A stretch of 64,000 nucleotides of DNA from an uncultured Lachnospiraceae bacterium (lineage in GTDB: Bacteria; Bacillota; Clostridia; Lachnospirales; Lachnospiraceae): positions 124,001 through 188,000 of the forward strand of contig CAMNSZ010000002.1 in the NCBI GenBank assembly GCA_946557105.1, read 5' to 3'. Shown piece by piece: positions 29,022 through 39,925 of this stretch. The first letter of the stretch is position 1. Every line of letters begins with the position of its first letter. The notes under the pieces are model-generated. The model worked only from the letters and a program-made list of their open reading frames with translations. It was not told the DNA's origin and did no database searches. The translations under genes and the position numbers were made by a program.

Positions 29022-30700
29022 TATGACTGTCCTTTTAAATCATCTCCGTCAAATACCTCGCTGATAGGCGCTCCTGCAGGAACCATTGGAAATACCTTGT
29101 CATCCTCAGGGATCACACACTCTATCAATACGGGGGCTTTCATGGAAATTGCCTTCTCTATAGCGGGGGCAACCTCCTCCTTCTTCGTCACTCTGATTGC
29201 GGTACAGCCAAGACCCTCCGCAACCTTGCAGAAATCAACCTTATCATTTAAAACCGTCTGAGAATAACGCTTACCGTAAAATAAGGTCTGCCACTGTCGA
29301 ACCATACCCAGCACATGATTATTGATAACCACCTGAATAATAGGAATATTATAACGGCTCGCACAGGCAAGCTCATTCATATTCATGCGGAAACATCCGT
29401 CGCCTGCAATATTGATGCAGATTTTGTCCGGCTGCCCTACCTGCGCCCCGATGCAGGCGCCAAGACCATAGCCCATGGTGCCCAGACCGCCGGAGGAAAG
29501 AAAGGTGCGGGGCTTCGTATATTTATAATATTGCGCCGCCCACATCTGATGCTGCCCTACATCGGTAGTGATAACGGCCTCTCCTTCCGTAATCCTGTCA
29601 ATTTGCTCAATAATGTAAGGGCAGGACAAACTCTCATTGTCATATTTAAGAGGATATGTTTCCTTTAATTTTCGTATGGAATCCATCCATTCCCGGTTAT
29701 CCTTTTTGGCAACCTTCCTATTTAAGGCAGAAAGCACGGATTTTAAATCTCCCACCAACGAGGCATCCACTCTAATATTCTTATTGATTTCCGCAGCATC
29801 AATATCAATCTGAATCACCTTCGCGTTTTCTGCAAAACGCTTGGGATTGCCTATTACACGATCGGAAAATCTCGCTCCCAGAGCAATCAATAAATCGCAG
29901 CTGCTCACTCCTAAATTGGAAGTCTTGGTACCGTGCATTCCAATCATACCGGTATAACGCTCACTCCTGCCGTCAAAAGCGCCCTTTGCCATCAAAGTAT
30001 CGCACACGGGAGCGTCAATCAGTTCGGCAAACTCAGCCACTTCCTTTGCCGCGCCCGATATAATGGCGCCGCCTCCCAGATAAATGTAAGGCTTTTTAGC
30101 CTGAGCAATCAGCTCCAGAACCTGTTGCATTTCCTCCTCGGTATAACGGTTTACACGCTCCGGCTCCTTAGGCACCACAGGCGTATATTCGTAAACCGCC
30201 GCCGTTACATCCTTGGTGATATCTACCAGCACGGGACCCGGCCGGCCGCTTTTTGCAATACTGAATGCCTTACGGATAGTATCCGCAAGGATATCCACAT
30301 TTTTTACAATATAGCCATGCTTGGTAATGGGCATGGTGACGCCCGCAATATCAACCTCCTGAAAGGTATCCTTGCCAAGCAGAGGCAAGTTCACATTGGC
30401 CGTAATAGCCACCATAGGAACGGAATCCATGTAGGCTGTTGCAATTCCCGTTACCAGATTTGTGGCTCCGGGTCCGCTGGTAGCCAGACAGACGCCCACC
30501 TTTCCCGTGGCGCGGGCATAGCCGTCCGCCGCATGAGCTGCTCCCTGTTCATGAGACGTCAAAATATGATTAATTTCACTGCTGTGTTTATATAAAGCAT
30601 CATAAATGTTCAAAATCGTTCCGCCCGGATATCCGAACACGGTATCCACACCCTGCTCCTTTAAGCATTCCACAACGATTTCCGCACCTGTCAACTGCAT
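29021..30700 (-). CDS. ilvB: acetolactate synthase, large subunit
   Basis: 'MQLTGAEIVVECLKEQGVDTVFGYPGGTILNIYDALY', TPP motif 'NIAGDGCFRMNMNELACASRYNIPIIQVVINN'. Confidence 0.94.
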   Translation of the reverse strand: MQLTGAEIVVECLKEQGVDTVFGYPGGTILNIYDALYKHSSEINHILTSHEQGAAHAADGYARATGKVGVCLATSGPGATNLVTGIATAYMDSVPMVAITANVNLPLLGKDTFQEVDIAGVTMPITKHGYIVKNVDILADTIRKAFSIAKSGRPGPVLVDITKDVTAAVYEYTPVVPKEPERVNRYTEEEMQQVLELIAQAKKPYIYLGGGAIISGAAKEVAEFAELIDAPVCDTLMAKGAFDGRSERYTGMIGMHGTKTSNLGVSSCDLLIALGARFSDRVIGNPKRFAENAKVIQIDIDAAEINKNIRVDASLVGDLKSVLSALNRKVAKKDNREWMDSIRKLKETYPLKYDNESLSCPYIIEQIDRITEGEAVITTDVGQHQMWAAQYYKYTKPRTFLSSGGLGTMGYGLGACIGAQVGQPDKICINIAGDGCFRMNMNELACASRYNIPIIQVVINNHVLGMVRQWQTLFYGKRYSQTVLNDKVDFCKVAEGLGCTAIRVTKKEEVAPAIEKAISMKAPVLIECVIPEDDKVFPMVPAGAPISEVFDGDDLKGQS

Positions 30701-30758
30701 ATGTCCAATCCTCCGTCCATAACCTTTATCCTGTACCCGCTGTCTGCGGCGGGTTTGC

Positions 30759-32429
30759 TTACTTTTCCGGAATCTCAAGCACTGCGCCTCTATTGCCGCT
30801 GGTGACAAGCTCGCGGTACCTCTTCAAATAACCTGTAAGTACCTTAGGCTCTCTGGGCTTCCAGTTTTGTTTTCTTTTTGCCAATTCTTCATCCGATACT
30901 AACATATCCAGTCTGTTTTCGGGAATATTGATGCGAATAATATCGCCCTCCTCCACCAAAGCAATAGGTCCTCCTACTGCCGCCTCGGGAGAGACATGGC
31001 CGATGGAAGCGCCCCTAGACGCCCCTGAGAATCGTCCGTCCGTAATCAGCGCCACGCTGGAGCCAAGACCCATTCCGGCTATCGCCGAGGTGGGGTTTAA
31101 CATTTCACGCATACCGGGGCCTCCTTTAGGACCTTCATAGCGGATAACAACAACATCTCCCGCTACAATTTTTCCGCCTTTAATGGCTGCGATTGCATCC
31201 TCCTCACAGTCAAAAACCCGTGCGGGGCCTTCATGCACAAGCATTTCGGGCGCAACTGCGGAGCGCTTTACCACACCGCTGTCCGGCGCCAGATTTCCCT
31301 TGAGGATAGCGATACCGCCCGTCTCGGAATAAGGGTTCTCCACCGGACGGATTACCTCCGGATTTTTATTGTTGCAATTTTGTATATTTTCACCGATTGT
31401 CCGACCCGTCACCGTCATACAACCCATATTTAACAGATTCTTCTTGGAAAGCTCGTTCATCACCGCATAAACGCCGCCTGCCTCGTTCAAATCTTCCATA
31501 TAAGTAGGCCCTGCCGGAGCCAAGTGACACAAATTAGGAGTCTTTGCGGATAGCTCATTGGCGATATCCAGATTCAGGTCAACGCCCGCCTCTTTTGCAA
31601 TTGCAGGCAAATGCAGCATGGAATTTGTAGAACAGCCAAGAGCCATATCTACGGTCAACGCGTTCATAAAGGCCGCTTCCGTCATAATATCTTTAGGCTT
31701 AATATCCTTCTCCACCAGCTCCATGATTTTCATGCCCGCATGCTTTGCAAGACGGATTCGCTCGGAGTAAACGGCAGGTATGGTTCCGTTACCCTTTAAG
31801 CCCATGCCGATTGCCTCGGTAAGACAGTTCATGGAATTTGCGGTGTACATACCGGAGCAGGAACCGCAGGTAGGACACACCTTTTCTTCAAATTCACAAA
31901 GCTCCTCCATAGTCATGGTACCTGCGGCAACACTTCCAACAGCCTCAAACATAGAGGAAAGACTTCTTTTCTGCCCTTTTACACGACCTGCAAGCATAGG
32001 ACCGCCCGATACAAAAATAGTAGGAATATTCAATCTTGCAGCCGCCATCAAAAGCCCGGGTACGTTTTTGTCACAGTTAGGTACACACACCAGACCGTCA
32101 AAACCATGTGCCAAAGCCATACACTCGGTACTGTCCGCGATCAGGTCTCTTGTAACAAGAGAATACTTCATTCCCACATGCCCCATAGCGATACCGTCGC
32201 ATACCGCAATTGCCGGAAATACCACGGGCATGCCTCCCGCCATTGCAACCCCCATTTTTACCGCTTCAACAATTTTGTCAAGATTCATATGACCGGGAAC
32301 AATTTCATTATAAGAGCTTACAATACCAATCATAGGACGACGGCGCTCCTCCTCCGTATATCCCAGAGCATTAAAAAGACTTCTGTGAGGCGCCTGTGCC
32401 GCGCCTGTCTTTACGGAATCACTTCTCAT
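30759..32429 (-). CDS. ilvD: dihydroxy-acid dehydratase
   Basis: 556 aa; '[27 protein letters not shown]', '[18 protein letters not shown]', '[23 protein letters not shown]'. Confidence 0.95.
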   Translation of the reverse strand: MRSDSVKTGAAQAPHRSLFNALGYTEEERRRPMIGIVSSYNEIVPGHMNLDKIVEAVKMGVAMAGGMPVVFPAIAVCDGIAMGHVGMKYSLVTRDLIADSTECMALAHGFDGLVCVPNCDKNVPGLLMAAARLNIPTIFVSGGPMLAGRVKGQKRSLSSMFEAVGSVAAGTMTMEELCEFEEKVCPTCGSCSGMYTANSMNCLTEAIGMGLKGNGTIPAVYSERIRLAKHAGMKIMELVEKDIKPKDIMTEAAFMNALTVDMALGCSTNSMLHLPAIAKEAGVDLNLDIANELSAKTPNLCHLAPAGPTYMEDLNEAGGVYAVMNELSKKNLLNMGCMTVTGRTIGENIQNCNNKNPEVIRPVENPYSETGGIAILKGNLAPDSGVVKRSAVAPEMLVHEGPARVFDCEEDAIAAIKGGKIVAGDVVVIRYEGPKGGPGMREMLNPTSAIAGMGLGSSVALITDGRFSGASRGASIGHVSPEAAVGGPIALVEEGDIIRINIPENRLDMLVSDEELAKRKQNWKPREPKVLTGYLKRYRELVTSGNRGAVLEIPEK

Positions 32430-32463
32430 AATCTCTCCTCTTTTCCATTTTATTTAAATTTCG

Positions 32464-33558
32464 TCAAACTAGACTGCTTATTTTCTCTGCAAGTAAATCT
32501 CCCATTTTGCTGCATCCCACCTGTGTGCAACCCTCGGACATAATATCTACTGTACGATAGCCGTCCTGCAATACCTTCTTTACCGCGGTCTCAACGGCGT
32601 CCGCCTCCTTATCCAAATCAAAGCTGTAACGAAGCATCATTGCCGCGCTCAGAACGGTAGCAATGGGATTCGCAATATCCCTGCCGGCAATATCCGGCGC
32701 GGAGCCGTGGCTTGGCTCATAAAGACCAAATTTACTGTCGTTCAAGCTTGCGCTTGCCAGCATACCTATAGAACCGGTCACCATGCTTGCCTCATCGGAC
32801 AAAATATCACCGAACATATTCTCGGTCAAAATCACATCAAACTGTGCGGGATTCTTTACCAGCTGCATGGCACAATTATCGACAAGCATATGTTCAAGAG
32901 TCACTTCGGGATAATTCTCTGCAACCTCCTCGACTACCCTTCTCCAGAGCCGTGAGGAATCAAGTACGTTTGCCTTATCCACACTTGTCACCTTCTTACG
33001 GCGCTTCATGGCAATATCGAAGCCCTTAACGGCTATACGGCGGATTTCGTTTTCGTCGTAGGTCAGAGTATCGACCGCCTTTCTCACACCGTTCTCCACA
33101 ACGGTTTTTCGCTCACCGAAATACAAGCCTCCCGTCAGCTCCCTCATAATCATCATATCAAAGCCGGCGCGGCTGATTTCCTCCTTAAGAGGACACGCCC
33201 CCGAAAGCTCGTCATACAAAATAGCCGGACGCAGGTTTGCAAACAAATTCAGCTCCTTTCGGATAGCAAGCAGCCCAGCCTCCGGACGCTTATTGGGCGG
33301 CAACCGATACCATGGCGACGTGGTGGTGTCTCCGCCTATGGATCCCATCAGCACCGCGTCGGCAGCCTTTGCCTGCGCAACCGCCTCCTTCGTCAACGGC
33401 TCTCCGTGTACGTCTATGGATGCTCCTCCCATTAAAATATCGGTAAACAGCATTTTATGCCCGTAAATCTCAGCCACCTTTTCCAAAACCTTTTTTGCTT
33501 CTCTTACAATCTCCGGTCCGATACCGTCGCCGGGGATACAGGTAATTTTTAATTCCAT
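32464..33558 (-). CDS. leuB: 3-isopropylmalate dehydrogenase
   Basis: 364 aa; '[22 protein letters not shown]', '[24 protein letters not shown]'. Confidence 0.94.
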   Translation of the reverse strand: MELKITCIPGDGIGPEIVREAKKVLEKVAEIYGHKMLFTDILMGGASIDVHGEPLTKEAVAQAKAADAVLMGSIGGDTTTSPWYRLPPNKRPEAGLLAIRKELNLFANLRPAILYDELSGACPLKEEISRAGFDMMIMRELTGGLYFGERKTVVENGVRKAVDTLTYDENEIRRIAVKGFDIAMKRRKKVTSVDKANVLDSSRLWRRVVEEVAENYPEVTLEHMLVDNCAMQLVKNPAQFDVILTENMFGDILSDEASMVTGSIGMLASASLNDSKFGLYEPSHGSAPDIAGRDIANPIATVLSAAMMLRYSFDLDKEADAVETAVKKVLQDGYRTVDIMSEGCTQVGCSKMGDLLAEKISSLV

Positions 33559-33689
33559 AATAAAATCCTGCCCTTTCCTATAAAACTAACGGCTTGGCTT
33601 CATAATTTGTATGAACGGATATCCTTCATCCGCCGCCCGGCCGTTATTAAACCATAATAACTGAAAAATACATAAATTTCAACTGCTTT

Positions 33690-33722
33690 AACAAAAAAGG
33701 CAATGTCGTATGACATTGCCCT
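33690..33722 (-). terminator. intrinsic terminator after yajC
   Basis: GGGCAATGTCATACGACATTGCCTTTTTTG on the minus strand. Confidence 0.8.
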
Positions 33723-33728
33723 GTCCTT

Positions 33729-34067
33729 CTAGCTCTCACTTGGCTTTTCAACCCGGCTGATTGCCGACTTATCCATTGGGATACGACAGTTTTTATTGTT
33801 GCCGAACTCCACTATAATGGTATCATCCGTAATATCAATAACAACGCCGTAAAAGCCCGAAGTAGTGAGTACACAGTCTCCCAGCTCCAAAGCCGACAGC
33901 ATTGCGGCAAGTCTCTTCTGCTCTTTCTTCTGCGGTCTCATAAGGAAAAACCACATAATCGCAATTAAGCCGCCATAGATGACAACCGTTCCGATAATAC
34001 CTGCCATACCTGCGCCGGCACCGGCAGTCTGGGCAGGCGCACCTGCCTCCGCTAATAAAATGCCCAT
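33729..34067 (-). CDS. yajC: preprotein translocase subunit YajC
   Basis: 112 aa; single TM, 'WFFLMRPQKKEQKRLAAMLSALELGDCVLTTSGFYGVV'. Confidence 0.92.
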   Translation of the reverse strand: MGILLAEAGAPAQTAGAGAGMAGIIGTVVIYGGLIAIMWFFLMRPQKKEQKRLAAMLSALELGDCVLTTSGFYGVVIDITDDTIIVEFGNNKNCRIPMDKSAISRVEKPSES

Positions 34068-34180
34068 TGTTCCTCCATTCCGACGTTATACGCCCGTAAA
34101 AAAGTGTCGCCAAATGCAAGCACCTTCCTACCCACTTATATATAAGCTTTCAAGTAAACATAATACACAAAAATATCCTC

Positions 34181-35314
34181 CTAGTCAAGGGGCTTGGACA
34201 TATTATCGAGCTTTTGCCTCTTGTAGGATGCAAACCGCCCCTCCTCCAGCGCAGTTCTGATTTCCTCCGTCATGGTATTATAAAAATAGAGATTGTGCAA
34301 CACGCAAAGCCGCATACCCAGCATTTCCTTCGCCTTTAACAGATGCCTGATATATGCTCTGGAATAGCGCCTGCAGGCCGGACAACCGCAGCCCTCCTCG
34401 ATGGGTCTGTCATCCAGCTCATATTTTGCATTAAAAAGATTGATTTTTCCGTGATTGGTATACAAGTGTCCGTGACGCCCGTTTCTTGTGGGATAAACAC
34501 AGTCAAAAAAGTCCACTCCCCTCTCTACAGCCTCCAAAATATTGGCGGGAGTGCCCACCCCCATAAGATAGGTCGGCTTCTCCACAGGAAGATACGGCAC
34601 CACCTGCTCTAAAATATGATACATCTCCTCATGAGTTTCACCCACCGCAAGACCGCCCACCGCATATCCGTCCAGCTCAAGCTCGGCAATCCGCTTCGCA
34701 TGCTCGATGCGTATGTCGTCATACACCGCGCCCTGATTAATTCCGAACAGCAGCTGGTTTGGATTAATTGTATCCTCCAGCAAATTCAGCCTTTTCATCT
34801 CCGCCTGACAGCGGCCCAGCCATCTTGTCGTCCGCTCCACGGAAGCCTGCACATACGCCCTGTCCGCCTTACTGGGCGCACACTCGTCAAACGCCATAGC
34901 GATGGTGGAGGCAAGATTGGATTGTATCCGCATACTCTCCTCAGGACCCATAAAAATCCTGCGTCCGTCAATGTGGGAATGAAAATATACACCCTCCTCC
35001 TTTATCTTGCGCAGCCCAGCCAGAGAAAACACCTGAAACCCGCCCGAATCCGTTAAAATAGGCTTGTTCCATGACATAAAGCTATGAAGCCCTCCCAACT
35101 GCCTTACAATGTGGTCGCCGGGCCTTACATGTAAATGATAAGTGTTGGACAACTCCACCTGTGTTCCTATCTGCTCTAAATCCTCTGTGGAAACGGCGCC
35201 CTTAATTGCGGCAACAGTTCCCACATTCATAAATACAGGCGTCTGAATGACGCCATGTACCGTGTAAAGCTCGCCTCTTTTGGCTCTTCCCTCCTGCTTT
35301 ATAATTCTATACAT
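34181..35314 (-). CDS. tgt: queuine tRNA-ribosyltransferase
   Basis: 377 aa; 'ILTDSGGFQVFSLAGLRKI', 'YLMGVGTPANILEAVERGVDFFDCVYPTRNGRHG', CxC..C zinc site. Confidence 0.96.
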   Translation of the reverse strand: MYRIIKQEGRAKRGELYTVHGVIQTPVFMNVGTVAAIKGAVSTEDLEQIGTQVELSNTYHLHVRPGDHIVRQLGGLHSFMSWNKPILTDSGGFQVFSLAGLRKIKEEGVYFHSHIDGRRIFMGPEESMRIQSNLASTIAMAFDECAPSKADRAYVQASVERTTRWLGRCQAEMKRLNLLEDTINPNQLLFGINQGAVYDDIRIEHAKRIAELELDGYAVGGLAVGETHEEMYHILEQVVPYLPVEKPTYLMGVGTPANILEAVERGVDFFDCVYPTRNGRHGHLYTNHGKINLFNAKYELDDRPIEEGCGCPACRRYSRAYIRHLLKAKEMLGMRLCVLHNLYFYNTMTEEIRTALEEGRFASYKRQKLDNMSKPLD

Positions 35315-36400
35315 CTATAAATAGTCCTCCCAAAATTCCTCCAAGGTTATCCCCTGTTGAGTGATTACGGTAGCTGCCTCCACACCCACATAGCGAAAAT
35401 GCCATGGCTCATACTCAATCCCCGTGATATATTCCTTTCCCAAAGGATACCGCAAAATAAAGCCATACCTGTAGCTGTTGGCGGCAAGCCATTTTCCTGC
35501 ATCGGTATCCGCAAAGCCCTGATCCAAATCCACATAATCGGTAGTCACAAGATCAAGCGCGAGCCCCAGCTGATGCTCGCTCGCACCCGGAACCGTGACC
35601 ACCTGATTGGAAAGCTTGTACGCCTCCATATAAGACATTCCCTTATTCATATATCTCTTTATCTTTCGGTTAAATAGCATTTGCTGGTACTCAAAGTCAC
35701 GGTAGGGAGAGCATACCTCTAACACAATGCCCTCTTCCTGCGCTGCCTTAAACATATCCAGCATATCGTTGATTATTCGCTCGTCGCACTGCATAGGTCC
35801 CTTTATGGTATTTATGACTCCCAGCTTCACTTCGTAGTCATCGGGAATGGAGTTTTGTTTATTTATCAGAACAATCCTCCAGTCATCCTCCGAAAATTCA
35901 TAATCCCCGCTCACCTCTTTTGAAGGCTTCTCTAAGGAAGTATACGACTGATTGGATTCCAAGATGTCCAGCGCACTATATCTTGCCACAATATCCATGC
36001 CGTGGGAGGTCTCCGCATATTGTTCGTCCTCCATAAGTACATCAGCGTCATCCAAAAGCTCGATTTCCTCCAGATTGATCTCCACTTCCTCCGCCAGCAT
36101 AATATCCTGCGGCGCCTCGGACATAACGTCTTTTGTCTCGCCCTGCGCTTCTTTGTCTCCCCTGATAAAAATCGGAAAAGAAAAGCTGCTGTACACGGCA
36201 AACAGGAAAAAAGTCATTGCAAGCATAAAAAATCGCTTAACATTTCCCTTCAAATAAGAAAACACACGAAAAAAACGCATACTTATTGCCAATATCGGCT
36301 CGATAAGTACACCGCACAGTCGATTCTTATTACCTGCTTGCTGCAGTTTTAATTTTAACTGTTCTTCGGCGGATTTCTTCATGAGTCTAAAACATTCCAC
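35315..36400 (-). CDS. D-alanyl-D-alanine carboxypeptidase (VanY-type, M15B)
   Basis: 361 aa; 'VPGASEHQLGLALDLV' and 'EPWHFRYVGVEAA'. Confidence 0.9.
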   Translation of the reverse strand: MECFRLMKKSAEEQLKLKLQQAGNKNRLCGVLIEPILAISMRFFRVFSYLKGNVKRFFMLAMTFFLFAVYSSFSFPIFIRGDKEAQGETKDVMSEAPQDIMLAEEVEINLEEIELLDDADVLMEDEQYAETSHGMDIVARYSALDILESNQSYTSLEKPSKEVSGDYEFSEDDWRIVLINKQNSIPDDYEVKLGVINTIKGPMQCDERIINDMLDMFKAAQEEGIVLEVCSPYRDFEYQQMLFNRKIKRYMNKGMSYMEAYKLSNQVVTVPGASEHQLGLALDLVTTDYVDLDQGFADTDAGKWLAANSYRYGFILRYPLGKEYITGIEYEPWHFRYVGVEAATVITQQGITLEEFWEDYL

Positions 36401-36467
36401 TTTCTCATAATAATTTATCTCATCATAACATACTTTTTCACAGCATGCACCATTTTTCTTAAAAAAG

Positions 36468-36496
36468 TTGCTATTTTAGTAACTTTTCGCTATAAT
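36468..36496 (+). promoter_or_regulatory. sigma-70/A-type promoter for aroC
   Basis: TTGCTA-17 bp-TATAAT immediately upstream of aroC. Confidence 0.6.
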
Positions 36497-36500
36497 TGCT

Positions 36501-37628
36501 GTGATTATATCTTTTGGAGGAATATACATGGCAGGCTCAAGCTTCGGAACTATCTTTAAAATAAACACATGGGGAGAATCCCACGGAAAAGCATTGGGTG
36601 TGGTTGTGGACGGCTGTCCCGCAGGACTTTCCCTTGACGAGGAAGACATCCAACGATACCTTGACAGAAGAAAGCCCGGCACCGGCAGTATGACCACCCC
36701 GCGAAAAGAAGACGACAAGGTGGAAATATTATCCGGCGTTTTCGAGGGCCGCACCACCGGAACCCCTATTTCCCTTGTAATCCGCAACACCTCCCAGATT
36801 TCCGGCGACTACGGCGAAATTGCAGGTTACTACCGTCCGGGCCATGCCGATTATACCTTTGACGCCAAATACGGCTTTCGCGATTATCGCGGAGGAGGCC
36901 GTTCTTCCGGCAGGGAAACTGCAGGGCGCGTGGCTGCGGGCGCCATTGCCTGCAAAATTTTGGAACAGCTTGGTATCCGAATTGCCGCCTATACGCGATC
37001 CATCGGCCCCGTCGAGATATCCATGGATAACTTTAATTTGGAGACGCGCTTACACACTCCTTCCGCCATGCCTGATACCTCCGCCGATAAAAAGGCTGCC
37101 GCTTATCTGGAAAATGCCAGACAAAACACAGATTCCGCCGGCGGCTGTATGGAATGTATTATAGAGGGCGTTCCCGCCGGCATCGGCGACCCCGTATTTG
37201 AAAAGCTGGACGCCAATCTTTCAAAAGCGGTTATGTCCATCGGAGCCGTGAAAGCCGTGGAAATCGGAGACGGCAGCCTTGTCGCCGCCCGTTTAGGCAG
37301 CGAAAACAACGACAGCTTTTGCATTCAGAACGGCGTAATCAAAAAATGCACCAACCATGCCGGCGGTATTTTGGGCGGAATAAGCGACGGCGACACTATA
37401 GTCGTGCGCGCCTTTGTAAAACCCACTCCTTCCATCTTCCGCAGTCAGCGCACGGTGGACAAAAACGGCAGAAGCATAGAGGTTCAAATCAAAGGACGTC
37501 ACGATCCCGTTATTGTTCCTCGTGCCGTTGTAGTCATGGAATGTATGACTGCAATCACCGTTTTGGACGCCATGATGATAAATATGTCCGCTCGCATGGA
37601 TTCGTTGATTGATTTTTATAAAAAATAA
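36501..37628 (+). CDS. aroC: chorismate synthase
   Basis: 375 aa; 'TWGESHGKALGVVVDGCPAGL', 'FRDYRGGGRSSGRETAGRVAAGAIA'. Likely start MAGSSFGTIFK (36528). Confidence 0.96.
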   Translation: MIISFGGIYMAGSSFGTIFKINTWGESHGKALGVVVDGCPAGLSLDEEDIQRYLDRRKPGTGSMTTPRKEDDKVEILSGVFEGRTTGTPISLVIRNTSQISGDYGEIAGYYRPGHADYTFDAKYGFRDYRGGGRSSGRETAGRVAAGAIACKILEQLGIRIAAYTRSIGPVEISMDNFNLETRLHTPSAMPDTSADKKAAAYLENARQNTDSAGGCMECIIEGVPAGIGDPVFEKLDANLSKAVMSIGAVKAVEIGDGSLVAARLGSENNDSFCIQNGVIKKCTNHAGGILGGISDGDTIVVRAFVKPTPSIFRSQRTVDKNGRSIEVQIKGRHDPVIVPRAVVVMECMTAITVLDAMMINMSARMDSLIDFYKK

Positions 37629-37708
37629 AAAAGTGCCGTAAACGGCACTTCAAAGACTGCTCCGCATTCTTTCCTTGCAAAGACGAGTTTTCCTAATATG
37701 TAAAAAAA

Positions 37709-37752
37709 CAATCCGTTCATTCAAAAAAGAATGAGCGGATTGTTTTTATTCC
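37709..37752 (+). terminator. intrinsic terminator after aroC
   Basis: CAATCCGTTCATTCAAAAAAGAATGAGCGGATTGTTTTTATT. Confidence 0.8.
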
Positions 37753-37776
37753 TCATTACATTTTAAAAGCTCCACC

Positions 37777-38832
37777 CTACTTAGGCAATTTATGAAAGGT
37801 AATACAGTTAGGTACGTCGACCTTGATTGCCGGTCCGTTCATAATCATGGTTCCTTTTTCCAAATCTATGTGAAAAAAGGTCATGTCATTGGTTTCATGG
37901 TTCAATGAAACCAAAAATCTATTATTCGGGAAAAAGTCCGCATCCTTGGGATATTCTCCGCTAATAGGCAGACAAAATATCTTTGTAAGTTTTCCGTCCT
38001 TGGGGTCCGCACTGTAAATTACCACTGAATTATCGCCGGCATTAGAGCTTAGCAGATATTTATAATCTGCCGAAAAGCTCAACGCGCTTGCCGCATTATT
38101 GCTTCCTCTTGACATAGCCACCGTCTCAATAGACTGTATCTTTTCAAAATAGGGATTTCCGTTCCTCTCCTCATAAAAATAAACGTCTATATAGCATTTC
38201 CATTCATGGACAATGTAAATAAACCTGCCGTCCTTGGATATTTTGATATGTCTGGGCGCAGATTCCAATTCACTCCGGATAATATCCACAAGTCTTACCG
38301 TTCCCTTTTGCAAATCAAAGCTGTAGACATTTATGTGATCCATACCTTCGTCAGCCACCAGAAGATATTTATTGTCGTGAGTCATACGGGCACAGTTGAT
38401 ATGGGGTCTGAAATTTCGCTCGGCAACGCTGCCCAGCCCCTTATGGTATATGGCGTCCGTAATCTCGCCGATAGAGCCGTCCTCCTTCAGACGCAGAACC
38501 GTCAGCTTTCCGTCATGATATCCCGCAACAAACAGATAACTGTCGGTATAATCCGTGGACACATAGCAGCCTCTCATGCCGTTTGTGGGAGCAAAATTTA
38601 TCAGCTTTAAGCTTCCATCCTTTAAAATAGTATATGCCTCCACCCCTAAATCCGTAATGGAGTATAAGTACTTACCGTTGTGCGAGGTTGTCACATACGA
38701 GGAATTGCTTATTTCCACCTTATCCTTTTCAATAAAGCGACCCTTTTCCATATCAACATCATATATTTTAATACCGTGATTGTCTCCTTGGGTATAGGTC
38801 GAGACATATGCCACATACTTATCCTTTTCCAT
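37777..38832 (-). CDS. lactonase-family beta-propeller protein (YbhE/6-phosphogluconolactonase-like)
   Basis: 351 aa; beta-propeller repeats, 'YLLVADEGMDHINVYSFDLQKGTVRLVD', 'SRGSNNAASALSFSADYKYLLSSNAGDNSVVIYSAD'. Confidence 0.82.
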   Translation of the reverse strand: MEKDKYVAYVSTYTQGDNHGIKIYDVDMEKGRFIEKDKVEISNSSYVTTSHNGKYLYSITDLGVEAYTILKDGSLKLINFAPTNGMRGCYVSTDYTDSYLFVAGYHDGKLTVLRLKEDGSIGEITDAIYHKGLGSVAERNFRPHINCARMTHDNKYLLVADEGMDHINVYSFDLQKGTVRLVDIIRSELESAPRHIKISKDGRFIYIVHEWKCYIDVYFYEERNGNPYFEKIQSIETVAMSRGSNNAASALSFSADYKYLLSSNAGDNSVVIYSADPKDGKLTKIFCLPISGEYPKDADFFPNNRFLVSLNHETNDMTFFHIDLEKGTMIMNGPAIKVDVPNCITFHKLPK

Positions 38833-38934
38833 ATCAGTGCCTCCTTATAACGCTGTTTTAGACTTAACATAAATATATCACAAGAACAGCATTTATGAAA
38901 CACCTTTTCCACGAAATTATTATAATTTCCTCCG

Positions 38935-38983
38935 ACAAAAAAATGCCTGCGGCACAGCCGTTTGAGCCATGACCGCAGGCATA
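38935..38983 (-). terminator. intrinsic terminator
   Basis: ATGCCTGCGGTCATGGCTCAAACGGCTGTGCCGCAGGCATTTTTTT on the minus strand. Confidence 0.8.
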
Positions 38984-38986
38984 TCC

Positions 38987-39259
38987 TTATGCATTTTCTT
39001 CGCAGCCGCAGGTTTCGCCGTGCCCGTGACCATATCCGGGAAAATCATTTCTGGGAGGCGGCATTATTCTGGAATCCCGTCTCATAGAATCTTCTCTGAC
39101 GGAATCCTCTCTCACAGAGGACACCTTGTCACAAGGACAATCATTGTTCCAAGTGGGAGGACAAACAGGCGCCGGCTCCGCTACAGGTCTCTCACAACAG
39201 AAAGAGCCGTTATTGCCTCCGCAGGAAAACAGTAAAAACAACCAAAACAGACAGTTCAT
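38987..39259 (-). CDS. small Cys-rich hypothetical protein
   Basis: 90 aa followed by a strong terminator; internal 'SVREDSVREDSMRRDS' repeat. Confidence 0.5.
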   Translation of the reverse strand: MNCLFWLFLLFSCGGNNGSFCCERPVAEPAPVCPPTWNNDCPCDKVSSVREDSVREDSMRRDSRIMPPPRNDFPGYGHGHGETCGCEENA

Positions 39260-39361
39260 ATTATTAATCCTTTTCCTTGCTTTACTGTATTTTATTCCGC
39301 TTTATGATAAAGTTGCAAGTACATCTTACAGGAATACAGGCATATGCAGGGAAATCATATA

Positions 39362-39925
39362 TCACTCTTCCCAGCCGCCCTTCCTTTCATGCTTCACAAG
39401 CTCCTTCCTGATACAGGAGAAGGTTTTATCCTCTCCCTTCTCCGCCAGCATTTTCAGATAATGCTCCAGTATAGCTCTGGTTCTTTCATGTAACGGAGCC
39501 TTGTCCGTTCCCTGATAATAATACTCCAAAGCTGCTTTGTCCGTATATTCCTTTCCCTTGTAAACCTTGCTGGCGGCAATTCTGTCCATAATCATCTCTG
39601 CGATATATTTATCCGGCATAGGAACAGGAACCATCCCGCCCGGATTTGCATGGGTGCTGTAATCAATCCAATATTCATAATGATGCCTGTTTCGCCCCTT
39701 ATGATGAAGCCATGCTCCGGAATAACCGATTGCCTCTCTCTCCGCATTATTAGGGCTTCTGTCTCCTTGAAAATACTTTGCCCCAACCAGAAATTCAGCA
39801 GGGCTGTATTTTGACATATCATGTAAAATCCCCTGTCTATAAAGCCCCACCTTAAAGCATCCGCACGCCACCAGATACTTATGGTAGGTGATTGTTTTAA
39901 AATGTTTCCAAGCCTTACCCATCAC
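39362..39925 (-). CDS. DUF5662 family protein
   Basis: 187 aa; 'KHFKTITYHKYLVACGCFKVGLYRQGILHDMSKYSPAEFLVGAKYFQGDRSPN...WLHHKGRNRHHYEYW'. Confidence 0.8.
   Translation of the reverse strand: MMGKAWKHFKTITYHKYLVACGCFKVGLYRQGILHDMSKYSPAEFLVGAKYFQGDRSPNNAEREAIGYSGAWLHHKGRNRHHYEYWIDYSTHANPGGMVPVPMPDKYIAEMIMDRIAASKVYKGKEYTDKAALEYYYQGTDKAPLHERTRAILEHYLKMLAEKGEDKTFSCIRKELVKHERKGGWEE

Noticed and set aside
33559-33690. T-box or amino-acid leader upstream of leuB/ilv genes
   Set aside because: No recognisable T-box sequence (TGGNACCGCG-type) or leader peptide rich in Leu/Val/Ile codons was seen.
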